Positions 16,537 through 26,175 of a DNA stretch of 64,000 nt are shown here, piece by piece (within the stretch, counting starts at the first letter, position 1; each line of letters starts with the position of its first letter). The stretch comes from Chryseobacterium sp. W4I1 (GTDB lineage Bacteria; Bacteroidota; Bacteroidia; Flavobacteriales; Weeksellaceae). The notes beneath the pieces were generated by a model that had not been told where the DNA came from, did no database searches, and saw only the letters and a list, made by a program, of their open reading frames with translations. The translations under genes and the position numbers were made by a program. The stretch covers positions 4,011,001-4,075,000 of the forward strand of contig NZ_JAUSXQ010000001.1 of NCBI RefSeq assembly GCF_030816115.1. Direction: 5' to 3'.

Positions 16537-19500
16537 ATGCCAAATACAATATCAACGCCATCGGGGCAGCCCGCTGGTGTACCGGTCTTTTTATCCCCTG
16601 AAGACAGAGAAAGACTTCTCAATGATTTTAACAAAACAAATTGGGATTATCACAAAGAAGAAACATTGGTCTCTCTTTTCAAAAAACAGGCACTCCTGCA
16701 TCCCAAAAATTTCGCCGCTGTTTATCAGGAAAACAGGATGAATTACATTGAGCTTGATCAGAAAAGCAATCAGCTTGCTAATGTCCTTTTAGAAAAAGGA
16801 GTTAAAGAAGGAATGTTTGTTCCCGTATGGCTGGACCGATCGTTGGAGTGGCTTGTTGTCATCCTGGGTATTTTGAAGACAGGAGCCGCTTACGTCCCGA
16901 TAGATCCTGGGTACCCTGTAAAACGTGTAGAATACATTCTTGCAGATACCTCAGCGGAAATACTTATTACCGATACGCAGCGGGGGAACTTACTGAGAGA
17001 AGGGATTAATGCTGAAATTTTTCATCTGGATAATACAGAAAGCCTGTCTCATTTATCTGCGGAACTGCCCGATATTACTATAAATCAGGATGCATTAGCC
17101 TATACTATCTACACATCCGGATCAACAGGTAACCCTAAAGGGGTCATGATTTCCCATCATAGCATTCAACATTTGGTTACATGGCACAATCAGTATTTTC
17201 ATGTTGACGACACCTCACATCTTACCCTTGTTGCAGGATTGGCATTCGATATCTCTGTATGGGAAATCTGGTCAGCGCTTATTGCCGGTGCCATACTGTA
17301 TATTGCGGACAATGAAGATAGAGTAGGACCTTCAGAGCTTGTGAATTTTTACCGCAGAAATCAGATTACCCATGGATTTGTCCCTTCTGTTCTTGCTCCT
17401 TCCGTTGTTGAAGAAACCAGAAAATATAATGATCTTAAACTCAAATACCTCTTTACAGCAGGGGGAAAAACTTAAACCCGTACTCACCAGCGAATTAAGT
17501 TATGAATTAATTGATTATTACGGTCCTACCGAATGCGCAGTTTTTGCTACCTTCAAGAAGGTTAAAGATATTAATGGGCGGTATGTTTCTTCAATCGGAA
17601 GGCCAATAGCCAATGCACAGGCTTATATTTTAGGAGAAAATAACGAGCTGTTGCCGGTAGGGGCTGTAGGAGAACTGCATATCGGAGGAAATCTTCTGGC
17701 TCAAGGCTATCTTAATAATGAAGAACTCACGACATCCAAATTCATTAACAGTCCATTCAGAGAAAATGAAAAGCTCTACCGTACCGGTGATCTTGCCCGC
17801 TGGAAGCCAGATGGAGATATTGAATTTTTAGGAAGGATAGATAATCAGGTGAAAGTTAGAGGCTTTCGCGTGGAATTGGGCGAAATTGAACGCTGTCTTG
17901 CCCGTTTGGAAGGAATACAGGAAGCTGCAGTCATTACAAAAGACCATGGAAGTAATAAATATATTGTAGCTTTTATCATCATAAAGCCCGGTGAAAAAGC
18001 AGATGCTGCATGGGTAAGACAACAGCTGAAAGAAGAACTGCCCGGCTATATGATTCCGGCTCAGATTATCAATGTTGATAAAATACCATTGACGGCCAAC
18101 GGAAAAACAGACACTCATTTGCTGAAGGAATGGGCAGACAAAGAGGCAAAAGAGCTTATTTCTACAGAACCTCCCACCAACGAAACCGAAAGAATTATAG
18201 CAGATATCTGGGCAGAAGAGCTGGAACGTCCGGTGATTAATATGACGGATAATTTCTTTGACATCGGTGGAAACTCCCTTCTTGTCGCTATAGTGGCAAC
18301 CGCCCTGAATTCAAGATTGGATACTAAAATCTATATGAGGGATATTTACCAGTTCCCGGTCCTCAGGCAGCTTGCTGATGAATTGATCATCAGAGCCAAA
18401 GAAGCTCGGGAGGCCATTCCGAAGGAAGATGTAGAGCCGTATGTAGCCCTTCAACAGGATGTTTATCTGGCTCCGGGAACCGTTTTTGCGGGAGGTTTTG
18501 ATCCCAAGCAACTGGAAAAGCCTAAAACCATATTTTTGACCGGAGTTACCGGATTTGTAGGGATTCATTTGCTTCAGGAGCTTTTAGATACCACATCTGC
18601 AGATATTTACTGTCTCGTAAGAGCGCAGGATGAATTTCATGCTGTAGAGAAAATAGACCGCTGCTATAAACAGTATCATATTGATAGAAAAGAAGAGCAG
18701 AAACCGAGAATCATTCCGGTAATAGGAGATTTATCCCTTCCATTATTAGGTCTTTCTGAAGAGGAATTCAAAAAACTTGCAGGAGTGCTGGATCTTATTT
18801 ATCACTCTGGAAGCTCCGTTAATTTTATAGAACCTTATTCTTATATGAAAGCACCGAATGTAGAAGGATTAAGGGAAATTATAAAGCTTGCCGGTGCCGA
18901 AAGAACCAAATGCCTTGCGTTGTTATCTACCATTTCTGTTTACAGTTGGGGCCATGTTTTCACAGGCAAAAAAGTAATGCTTGAAAGTGATGATATTGAA
19001 CAGAATATTATGTCAGTAAGCAAAGATATTGGCTATGTAAGGAGTAAATATGTGATGGAGGCTATTGCTGATCTAGCAGCTAAAGAAGGTCTCCCGTTAA
19101 TCACCTATCGCCTTGGCTATGCCATGTGTCACAGCGAAACGGGTGCCAGTGCTCCTTACCAATGGTGGTCCGGTCTCGTGAAAAATTGTGTTGAATTTAA
19201 ATCTTATCCTTTGCTGACAGAGCTAAGGGAAGGACTGATCACAGTAGATTATATGACCCAATCTATGGCTCACATCACAAAAAATAAAGATGCGGTTGGT
19301 AAAAAGTTCAACCTGATTGCAAAGCCGGAAACCAATCTTACTCTTGAAAATTTCTTTGGTTTGCTAAAGAAATACTACCCGTTTACGCTTGAGGGGCTTC
19401 CTTATAAAGAATGGAGAAAGCAGTGGGAAGATGACCGTAAAAACAGGCTCTACCCGCTGACCAGTCTCTTTAAGGATAATATGCATGAAGGACTTTCCAC

Positions 19501-19639
19501 GGTGGAGCTCTATCAGAATACCTATGTCTGGGATTGTTCTAATGTGATGAAGTTCCTTGAAGGATCTGGTATTGAGGAGCCGATATTTGATAAGAAAATG
19601 CTGGATTTATATTTGAAATATCTGGGAATTCTGAAATAA
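16537..19639 (+). pseudogene. NRPS-like adenylation-carrier-thioester reductase gene, frameshifted
   Basis: Two overlapping frames (16537-17475 and a second through 19639) form one gene. Removing one base from GGGGGAAAAA at 17461-17470 restores a 1033-residue protein. The adenylation domain shows YTSGSTGNPKG, FDISVWEIW, YYGPTE, YRTGDL and the Lys of PLTANGK. A carrier domain follows (FFDIGGNSLL, phosphopantetheine Ser near 580). Last comes an NADPH reductase domain with TGVTGFVG near 668 and the YxxxK dyad in YVRSKYVME near 831-835. Such proteins load a carboxylic or amino acid and release it as aldehyde or alcohol (compare Lys2, carboxylic acid reductases). No condensation domain is present. 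Residues aligned by eye to the Stachelhaus code read D-I-W-S-F-A-Y-V-F-K; I cannot assign a substrate. True frameshift or sequencing error is undecided. Confidence 0.85.
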
Positions 19640-19848
19640 AATAAAACTTTGAAATGGCCTTGGTCTATCATCCGGCTTTCTTGTGAGTCTGCAGTTGAAG
19701 AAAATCGCTGCCGTTAAATGATGAATTAGTCCAGGTGCCAATGACTGCGAACTAAGTACAGGCGCAACAACATAAGCTGTCTGCACTTTCAACGTGAAAT
19801 ATACAATCCTTTCATTCTGCCCTTAGTTTTTTGCTTTGGGCAGTTTGC

Positions 19849-20325
19849 TTAAATTCCCTTTTTACCATCTAAGATCATCTGGATCATCTTAACTTTTCTG
19901 TTCTCCCTGGTTTCAGATTTCTTGGCTTCCTCTATCCAACGGATGTATTCTTTCCGGTGAGTATAGCTCATTTTATCAAACAGAGCTTTGGCTTCAGGAT
20001 TTTCATTAAAAACAAAAGCTATATCATCAGCAATTTCAACGGTTCTTTCCTCTTTGTCTTCAATAAGGCTTACTAAAACCTTATCGCCAAAAGTCTTTCC
20101 AAGCTGCTTCCGTATGTCTTGGGTTAAGCCTAAAATATGACAGTCAGATTTCATTTTTGCGAGGCTGCCTCGGTATTCCACTTTATTGTCAAATGTAGCT
20201 TTAATCTTTACATGTCCTTTTTTGCCAAACAGTTCTACTGTAGAAAAAGGAAATTCCACAAAAGCGGCGTCCATTTCCCCGTTTTGTTGTATCAGTGCGG
20301 TAAATTCAATTTTATCTTGCATCAT
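19849..20325 (-). CDS. YdeI/OmpD-associated family protein with DUF1905 domain
   Basis: A 158-residue cytoplasmic protein. The N-terminal half (FVEFPFSTVELFGKKGHVKIKATFD) is a DUF1905 beta-barrel; the C-terminal half (FVFNENPEAKALFDKMSYTHRKEYIRWIEEAKKSETRENRK) is the bacteriocin-protection YdeI/OmpD-associated helical domain. The joined arrangement is common in Bacteroidota and Gram-positives. E. coli YdeI is linked to stress and peptide resistance, but the biochemical role of this family is not settled. It lies just beyond the terminator of the S46 peptidase and is its own unit. Confidence 0.88.
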   Translation of the reverse strand: MMQDKIEFTALIQQNGEMDAAFVEFPFSTVELFGKKGHVKIKATFDNKVEYRGSLAKMKSDCHILGLTQDIRKQLGKTFGDKVLVSLIEDKEERTVEIADDIAFVFNENPEAKALFDKMSYTHRKEYIRWIEEAKKSETRENRKVKMIQMILDGKKGI

Positions 20326-20343
20326 AAAGATTTAAATTCAAAA

Positions 20344-20377
20344 ATAAAAAAACCGTGAACGCAAATTCACGGTTTTT
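20344..20377 (-). terminator. Terminator of the S46 peptidase gene
   Basis: A 12-bp perfect stem (20348-20359 with 20366-20377) around a 6-base loop. On the minus strand it is followed by a T run, as expected for the gene ending at 20397. Confidence 0.85.
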
Positions 20378-20396
20378 AAAATTTATCAGGAAAAGA

Positions 20397-22604
20397 TTAT
20401 TTTACCTTTTTTGCTTTCTTAGGCATTTGAGTCGTTCCTGAATTTTTAGACTTTGTATCAGGAGGTGTATTTTCTCCTCTTACAAGCTTTAATTCATCGA
20501 TCAATCTTCTTGCCCCTGCATATTTGTCGATTGTCCAAAGAACAAAACGTACATCTACGTTGATTGTTTTCTGCCAGTCCTGTTCAAATACGATATCACC
20601 GCTTAATGCTTCGCTGTTTCCATCGAATGCGATACCGATAAGGTTTCCGTCTCCATCAATGACAGGAGAACCAGAGTTACCACCGGTAATGTCGTTGTTA
20701 GAAAGGAAGTTAACAGGCATATATCCTGCAGCATCAGCATACTGACCGAAATCTTTAAGGTTGTAAAGATCGATCACTCTCTGTGGAAGATCGAATTCTT
20801 CGTCACCTTTCTTGTATTTCCCTACAAGACCCGTCATATCAGTATAATAGTTGTCTGTAACTCCGAAATAGTTTCTGTCATTTCTTACAGGAAGTTTATC
20901 TACCGTTCCGTACGTTAATCTCATGGTAGAGTTAGCATCCGGATAGAATTTTTTATCAGGCATAGCTTTCATTAATCCAGCTAAGAAAAGACGGTTATTT
21001 TTGTTGAAGTTGTCATCAACTTTAGAGTATTTCTCCATGCTCATTTTCTGATCAGCAACAATTCCGTTTGCTATTTTCCAAAGTGGATCAGCATCAAGTT
21101 TCAATGGATCAGGGTTTAGTAAGAAGTTCGTAGCAGAAGTCTTGTTTGCAAAAATTGAAGAATATGCTACGTTAGAAAGTGTTTTGGAATCCAATCCTAA
21201 AATAGTGGCAGATGCTACATCTTTATTTACTCTCGACTGGTAAAGACCAGCCATAGAAGCAAGCATTTCTCCTTCCAAAGGTGGACTGAAATTTTCATAA
21301 GCTTCTTTGATAGCTGTTTCAGTTTTAGCTTTCATTGCTAATCTTCCCTGCATATCCTGAGCAGAATAAGCTTTAAGAACGGCTCCTACCTGTAAGGCAA
21401 GCGTAATATATTTTGCATTTCTTGAGAACTGGGAAGCATAGTTTCTTTCAACATTTCTGTCAGAAACCTGCTTGTAATAAGCCCCAATATCTTCTAAAAC
21501 ACCATCATAATCAGCGTTTCCTGGCAACGCAGACCATTTTCTGTAAGTGTCTTCAATCTTCTGTTTGTCAGAGATAGTCCCGTTTTTATCTACCGCATCA
21601 ATAGTTCCCTGTCTGTTTTTCCAGTAGTTTGCCACGGAAGCATATTGAGAAGCATAGTTAAGCTGAGTCGCTTTATCCTTATTCATATACTTCTTCATAA
21701 CATCCATAGCCAGTTTAGAAGCTTCTACCCAAGCCGGATAGTCTTTGTTTACCATCTGCTGGATTCCGTAAGAAGTAAGGTAACGGTTTGTTCTTCCTGG
21801 ATATCCTAAAATCATAGAAAAATCTCCAGGCTTGATTCCTTTAAGAGAAACAGGAAGGAAGTGCTTAGGCTTCAATGGAACGTTGCCCGGAGCAAATTCT
21901 GCAGGGTTTCCTGCTGCATCTCCATATACTCTGAATACTGTAAAGTCAGCAGTATGTCTTGGCCATTCCCAGTTATCAGTATCACCCCCAAATTTACCCA
22001 ATGATGAAGGTGGTGCCCCTACCAATCTGATATCTTTATAATCCTGGTAAACGAAATAGTAGAATTCATTTCCATTGAAGAAATCTTTTACCACTACTGT
22101 ATATTTTCCGTTTTCAGAGTTTTCAGTCTGGATTGCCTTAGTTTCAGCATCAATCACTGCTTTTCTCTCTGCACCGGTCATATTGTTATTTAGCTTAGAA
22201 TTGATTCTCTGTGTAGCATCATCCATTCTAACCAAAAATCTTACATAAAGATCTTTTGCATTGAATTCATCTTTTTGCTTTGTAGCCCAGAATCCGTTCT
22301 TCAGATAATCTTTTTCCGGAGTAGATGCAGCAGCTACAGCACCATAACCACAGTGGTGGTTTGTGAAGATAAGTCCCTTGTCAGAAACAATCTCTCCTGT
22401 ACAGAATCCACCGAAACTTACGATAGCATCCTTTAAGCTTGAATTGTTTACCGAATAAATTTCTTCAGGTGTCAGATGCAGTCCTTCTTTTTGCATATCG
22501 ACCCCGTTAAGTCTTTTGATGAGCATTAACAGCCACATCCCTTCATCCGCCCTCATCTGAGCAAAGCCCAACAAGAAAGTGAACAGTAGAAATAGTCTTT
22601 TCAT
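20397..22604 (-). CDS. S46 family serine dipeptidyl-peptidase, DPP7-like
   Basis: A 735-residue protein from the ATG at 22604 (MKRLFLLFTFLLGFAQMRAD), which gives a proper signal peptide; the longer frame from 22712 adds an unlikely prefix. S46 peptidases remove dipeptides from peptide N-termini in the periplasm and feed amino-acid metabolism in asaccharolytic Bacteroidota. The triad is visible: His in FTNHHCGYG, Asp in TDNWEWPRH, Ser in GGNSGSPV. The residue 18 positions after that Ser is Gly (FDGNSEAL). In P. gingivalis numbering this is position 673, where DPP7 has Gly and the acidic-specific DPP11 has Arg, so DPP7-type preference for hydrophobic P1 residues is expected. Length is normal for the family. 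Confidence 0.93.
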   Translation of the reverse strand: MKRLFLLFTFLLGFAQMRADEGMWLLMLIKRLNGVDMQKEGLHLTPEEIYSVNNSSLKDAIVSFGGFCTGEIVSDKGLIFTNHHCGYGAVAAASTPEKDYLKNGFWATKQKDEFNAKDLYVRFLVRMDDATQRINSKLNNNMTGAERKAVIDAETKAIQTENSENGKYTVVVKDFFNGNEFYYFVYQDYKDIRLVGAPPSSLGKFGGDTDNWEWPRHTADFTVFRVYGDAAGNPAEFAPGNVPLKPKHFLPVSLKGIKPGDFSMILGYPGRTNRYLTSYGIQQMVNKDYPAWVEASKLAMDVMKKYMNKDKATQLNYASQYASVANYWKNRQGTIDAVDKNGTISDKQKIEDTYRKWSALPGNADYDGVLEDIGAYYKQVSDRNVERNYASQFSRNAKYITLALQVGAVLKAYSAQDMQGRLAMKAKTETAIKEAYENFSPPLEGEMLASMAGLYQSRVNKDVASATILGLDSKTLSNVAYSSIFANKTSATNFLLNPDPLKLDADPLWKIANGIVADQKMSMEKYSKVDDNFNKNNRLFLAGLMKAMPDKKFYPDANSTMRLTYGTVDKLPVRNDRNYFGVTDNYYTDMTGLVGKYKKGDEEFDLPQRVIDLYNLKDFGQYADAAGYMPVNFLSNNDITGGNSGSPVIDGDGNLIGIAFDGNSEALSGDIVFEQDWQKTINVDVRFVLWTIDKYAGARRLIDELKLVRGENTPPDTKSKNSGTTQMPKKAKKVK

Positions 22605-22690
22605 TTTATAAAATAATTTTTGTGTCGCTAATTTACTAATTTTTACGATATTCTGTCCCCGAATGGTATGAAAATGGAAGGATAACCCGC

Positions 22691-23125
22691 ATGAAAAAAG
22701 TACTTGTATCATTTTTTGCCATTTTATTCTTGTCAGCAGTTTTCAGCTGCTCTTCAGTTCCTGAAAAAAATCCCAGCCTTCAGAGACAATGGATGCTTGT
22801 TTCTTTTGATCCTTTTTCAAAGGAAGGATTCATTAAAAATAAAGCAGAAATCAACCTGACTGGAACTATGGAGAAAGGAAAAATTAAGGGAGGAGCGTTC
22901 ATGGGGTGCAATAACATCTTTTTTACCTCCGAATTTAAAAAGGATGGAAAAGTAAAGATTTCAGAAGTGGGAAGTACATTGAAAGCGTGTCAGGATATGG
23001 ATCTGGAAACCGCTTTTGCTCAAAAATTTGAACAAATGACTCATTATTCTGTAGAAGGGCATTTCCTTACCTTGTCTGATGAAAGTGGAAATTCTATGAA
23101 ATTTGTAGCAGCAGATTGGGATTGA
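22691..23125 (+). CDS. META-domain lipoprotein (HslJ-like)
   Basis: A 144-residue protein with a lipobox (AVFSC, residues about 16-20) and a META domain: RQWMLVSF at the start, FMGCNNIFF with its conserved Gly-Cys-Asn in the middle, then CQDMDLETAFAQKFEQM and a closing beta hairpin (LTLSDESG). META/HslJ proteins are small periplasmic or outer-membrane lipoproteins linked to heat or antibiotic stress in E. coli; their molecular role is unclear. It diverges from the S46 peptidase gene (86 bases between starts) and ends at a two-way terminator shared with the next minus-strand gene. Confidence 0.85.
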   Translation: MKKVLVSFFAILFLSAVFSCSSVPEKNPSLQRQWMLVSFDPFSKEGFIKNKAEINLTGTMEKGKIKGGAFMGCNNIFFTSEFKKDGKVKISEVGSTLKACQDMDLETAFAQKFEQMTHYSVEGHFLTLSDESGNSMKFVAADWD

Positions 23126-23153
23126 TCATTAAAGACCATCTGTTTAAAATATA

Positions 23154-23177
23154 AAAAGTCCGCAAATTTGCGGACTT
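23154..23177. terminator. Two-way terminator between convergent genes
   Basis: A self-complementary 22-base palindrome at 23156-23177 (AAGTCCGC ... GCGGACTT). A-rich flanks give a T tract on the minus strand, where it ends the gene at 23201-23617. It can also stop the plus-strand META gene. Confidence 0.75.
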
Positions 23178-23200
23178 CCTGCTTGAAATCTGGTTGGTTA

Positions 23201-23617
23201 TCAGTTTTTTGGAATTGTTTTTTTTATTTCTGATAAAGTTGCTGTATTGGGCAAGCCCTGTACACTGTTATTTGTGCCTTTAGAAACGGTATTGGATGCC
23301 TGTCTGTTGGGAATAGAAGCTTTGAGTTCGGCAAGAGATGCTGTATTGGGCAGCAATTTTCCTGAACCGGCAGCTGAAGGAGCGGCTTTAACCTTTGTGT
23401 CCTGTTTTTTAACCTCAAGACCCTGGTCTGAAGCCAGAACAGTTGCGGTCTGTTTTTTTGGAGTACTTTCCTGGGCTATTTTTGCAGCCTGAGCCTCATG
23501 TTCTCTCAGCTGCTTCACCACCTGAGTCTGGTCTTCAAGTTCAGGCGCTTTCGTATTTTCCTGAGCATAGATCGTAGTGCTTAATGCTGAAAATGCAATG
23601 ATATATAATGCTTTCAT
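23201..23617 (-). CDS. Small secreted protein with a duplicated C-terminal motif
   Basis: A 138-residue protein with signal peptide (cleaved near IYAQ, residue 18) and a Lys/Gln/Ala-rich, probably disordered body. Its end holds two copies of one motif, LPNTASLAELKASIPNR and LPNTATLSEIKKTIPKN, about 35 residues apart. I do not recognise the family. It starts 7 bases after the repeat-rich protein's stop and is the last gene of a three-gene operon (26658 to 23201) with a T9SS cargo, so it is likely to act outside the cytoplasm with those proteins, perhaps as an adaptor. That role is inference. Confidence 0.75.
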   Translation of the reverse strand: MKALYIIAFSALSTTIYAQENTKAPELEDQTQVVKQLREHEAQAAKIAQESTPKKQTATVLASDQGLEVKKQDTKVKAAPSAAGSGKLLPNTASLAELKASIPNRQASNTVSKGTNNSVQGLPNTATLSEIKKTIPKN

Positions 23618-23624
23618 GATCGTT

Positions 23625-26171
23625 TTATTTAATGTTTACCAATACTTTGATTTTCCCTGTTGAATTTTGGTCATAATCCTGAAGCGCCTTACCGATGACC
23701 TGCCCGATTTTCACCTTTTTAGGATTTGCTTTCATAGCAGTTCCGGATATGGAAGAGGTTACCAAAAAATCACCTCTTTTAATTTTTCCGCCTTCCAGAC
23801 AGACTTTCGTAGGAATGACTCCAATGACTCCCATCGGAACTTTTCCAATTAATTCAGAATCTATATTTTCTTCCGTTAAGAGAACACCCGGTTTTGTAGC
23901 ATAAACTCCCGCAACAAGTGTAGAGTAGGGTTTTGATGATTTTTCCACGGTACGGTCAGAATCTGTTGAGATGATTAAAATATCTCCCGGTTCATACTCT
24001 GAACTGTTGCCTTCCACATCAAATGCTTCAGCAACGTCAGCCCCACTGTTTTGAGTTCCTCCGTTGAAGAATCCTTTGCCGGTTCTGTCTACACGGGCTA
24101 CATTTGCGCTGTTCGTTTGCAGGATAGCAATATTTCCACTTGGTCCCTGATGATTCAGTAGTAATACACTTCCTGTTCCCACGTTGGTTACGTGTACAGT
24201 AGGATTACCGTTGGCCGCATTGAAATTAGCAAATCTTCCAGCTCTTCCTACTCCGAAATTTGGCGTCCATCCATACACGGCGTTTCCTGTTCCGTCTGCT
24301 GTTGCTTCAATACCATCTCCGTTTTTACCGGCATTGGCTGTGATTCCATTTCCATTCCCTTCTGTTAAAGCTAACAGAGCGGGTCCATTTCCTGAAGCAT
24401 TGGAAGCATAGAATAATCCGCCAAAACCTCCCGTTCCGGATGATAAACCATAAACACCGGCAGTACCGAAGTTGGCGAACTGTGAAGTTACTTCTCCTTT
24501 TACGGCGGGAGAGGTACCTGTTACACGATCAACTTTAAAGTTCCCCCCAATACCGTTACCTACAGTGGTTACCGTTATGACATCACTTGTATTGGTATCA
24601 TTGAATATATTAAACTTTCCGGCGCGTCCTGTTGCAAAAGTGGGAACCCATGCATATAAGGCATTTCCTGCTCCATCAATATTGGTTTCTACACCATTTC
24701 CGTTTTTACTGGCATTAGCCGTAATGGCATTTCCATTTCCATCAGTGATAGCCACTAGAGCAGCACCGTTCCCAGATGTATTGGAAGCGTGGAATAAACC
24801 TGCAAAACCACCTGTCCCTGAAGAAACTCCAAAAATACCGGCTGCTCCGAAGTTCCCAAAGATTGTTTTTACTTCTCCCCGTACTGCTGCGCCTACACTG
24901 TTGGTATTATTAACAAGAAAAGAGGATGCGTTACCTTCTGTATTATCAGGAATGTTTCCTGTCCCATTGGTTTCTACCTCCAAAGTGTTCACATCATTGG
25001 AAGCATTCACATTTTCAAACCTTCCTGCACGTCCTTTTCCGCTGCTAAGGCCTACCTGGCCGAAGACCCCTATAGAAGTTCCCGTAGTATTGGTTGCTAC
25101 AAATCCTCTTACCCCATAGCCTCCGCCATCATTTCTGCCGACTACGGCACCTGCAATGTCACTGGTATTTCTACCTACTATAGCCTCGCCGTTTCCGTTA
25201 TTGTCCCCTATGATTCCTGCAGAGGTTTGTGCACTGGTAATACCCTGAACAGCAAAACCACTCCCTGTAGAGCTGACAACCCCGGCACCGTTTCCGCTGG
25301 AAGAAACATTAATCACGGTTCCGTTTCCAACCGTGTTGGCATTAAGGACATTATTGTTATTTGCATTATTAAAAATCGACATATTTGCTGCTATTCCATT
25401 GGTGCTGGTAGCTGTAAGGCCGGTTCCCGAGTTACTGTTTGCGTATACACCGGTACCGGAAGCAGATGAATTTCCATAGACACCAAGCCCGTTAGGAGTT
25501 ACACCATAAACGCCCCAGCCACTTCCGTTCTGGCTGCCCCAGACCCCTACGCCCAGTCCTCCTGTACCGTTATTGATCCCACGGACACCACTGGAAAATC
25601 CACCGGGAGCAGTATTGCTTACAATTCCCCGTACCGAAGCTATGCTGGAGGTTGTTGTATTATTGATCCCTTCTACAGAAGTTCCATCACCATCATTAAT
25701 TAAGCTGAAAAGCGTTCCTGCATTATTTACCGTGCTGGTATAAGGAATGGCAAAGCTTCCACCGCCACCTCCAGCTGTTTTTGCATACATTGCATAAGGA
25801 ACACTTAATAGTTGGCTGGTTCCTGCTATTGTATAATTGGTTCCTCCCGTAGGGTCAGTTTCAGTTTTTAGATAATAGTTGCCGGTAGGCCAGTTTATGG
25901 TAGCAAAGGTTCCGGAAAGCACTGTTCCTGTTCCTATTTCCATACTGATCAGCCCGTTGGCATTTGTATTTCCGGTAAGTCTTTCAGAATAAACCAGTGG
26001 CCCGATAAGAGAACCCGCCAGTATACTCACTTTTACAGCAATACTTTGGTTGGTTAAAAGCTGGCCTGAGCTATTTCTGATGACGGCCTGATAGCTCATT
26101 TTTTCAGGAACCTGTGCATGTCCCATAAAGAGGCCAAGCATGATACCCAGCGATAATAATATTTTTTTCAT
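23625..26171 (-). CDS. Repeat-rich secreted fibre-like protein with a Peptidase_G2-like C-terminal region
   Basis: An 848-residue protein with signal peptide (MKKILLSLGIMLGLFMGHAQ). Residues 20-135 form an N-terminal domain common in Bacteroidota secreted proteins (EKMSYQAVIRNSSGQLL, ending LLSVPYAMYAKTAGGGG). About 500 residues of Gly/Asn/Thr-rich repeats follow (motifs such as GVYGNSSASGTG, GVGRAGRF), of a kind that can form beta-helical fibres; they include a 127-codon tandem duplication. The last 150 residues (NSGADVAEAFDVEGNSSEYEPGD, then VAGVYATKPGV and LIGKVPMGVIGVIPTKV) resemble the Peptidase_G2 / tail-spike C-terminal domain that assists trimer assembly. Likely a surface fibre or adhesin. 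It starts 4 bases after the T9SS gene. Confidence 0.82.
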   Translation of the reverse strand: MKKILLSLGIMLGLFMGHAQVPEKMSYQAVIRNSSGQLLTNQSIAVKVSILAGSLIGPLVYSERLTGNTNANGLISMEIGTGTVLSGTFATINWPTGNYYLKTETDPTGGTNYTIAGTSQLLSVPYAMYAKTAGGGGGSFAIPYTSTVNNAGTLFSLINDGDGTSVEGINNTTTSSIASVRGIVSNTAPGGFSSGVRGINNGTGGLGVGVWGSQNGSGWGVYGVTPNGLGVYGNSSASGTGVYANSNSGTGLTATSTNGIAANMSIFNNANNNNVLNANTVGNGTVINVSSSGNGAGVVSSTGSGFAVQGITSAQTSAGIIGDNNGNGEAIVGRNTSDIAGAVVGRNDGGGYGVRGFVATNTTGTSIGVFGQVGLSSGKGRAGRFENVNASNDVNTLEVETNGTGNIPDNTEGNASSFLVNNTNSVGAAVRGEVKTIFGNFGAAGIFGVSSGTGGFAGLFHASNTSGNGAALVAITDGNGNAITANASKNGNGVETNIDGAGNALYAWVPTFATGRAGKFNIFNDTNTSDVITVTTVGNGIGGNFKVDRVTGTSPAVKGEVTSQFANFGTAGVYGLSSGTGGFGGLFYASNASGNGPALLALTEGNGNGITANAGKNGDGIEATADGTGNAVYGWTPNFGVGRAGRFANFNAANGNPTVHVTNVGTGSVLLLNHQGPSGNIAILQTNSANVARVDRTGKGFFNGGTQNSGADVAEAFDVEGNSSEYEPGDILIISTDSDRTVEKSSKPYSTLVAGVYATKPGVLLTEENIDSELIGKVPMGVIGVIPTKVCLEGGKIKRGDFLVTSSISGTAMKANPKKVKIGQVIGKALQDYDQNSTGKIKVLVNIK
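24220..24884 (-). repeat. 127-codon tandem duplication inside the fibre-like gene
   Basis: The segments at 24601-24884 and 24220-24503 encode near-parallel sequence in register at a period of 381 bases (127 codons). Both run from a V-K/R-GEV start through SSGTGGF, ASN-SGNG and GNGNxITANAxKNG to GRAGKF/GRAGRF. Several codon-level differences separate them, so the duplication is not recent. Confidence 0.7.
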
Positions 26172-26175
26172 GGCG

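Noticed and set aside
17372..17470. ATG at 17372 as start of a separate adenylation gene
   Set aside because: The segment is the out-of-frame shadow of the adenylation domain; true in-frame sequence begins only after the extra base at 17461-17470.
19640..19848. Hairpin CTGCCC ... GGGCAG near 19817-19843
   Set aside because: Only six base pairs with a large loop and no proper T tract; not supported as terminator.
24472..25119. Long plus-strand frame (215 codons) inside the fibre-like gene
   Set aside because: Antisense shadow caused by the repetitive Gly/Asn-rich coding strand; the translation is Pro/Val/Ala low complexity.
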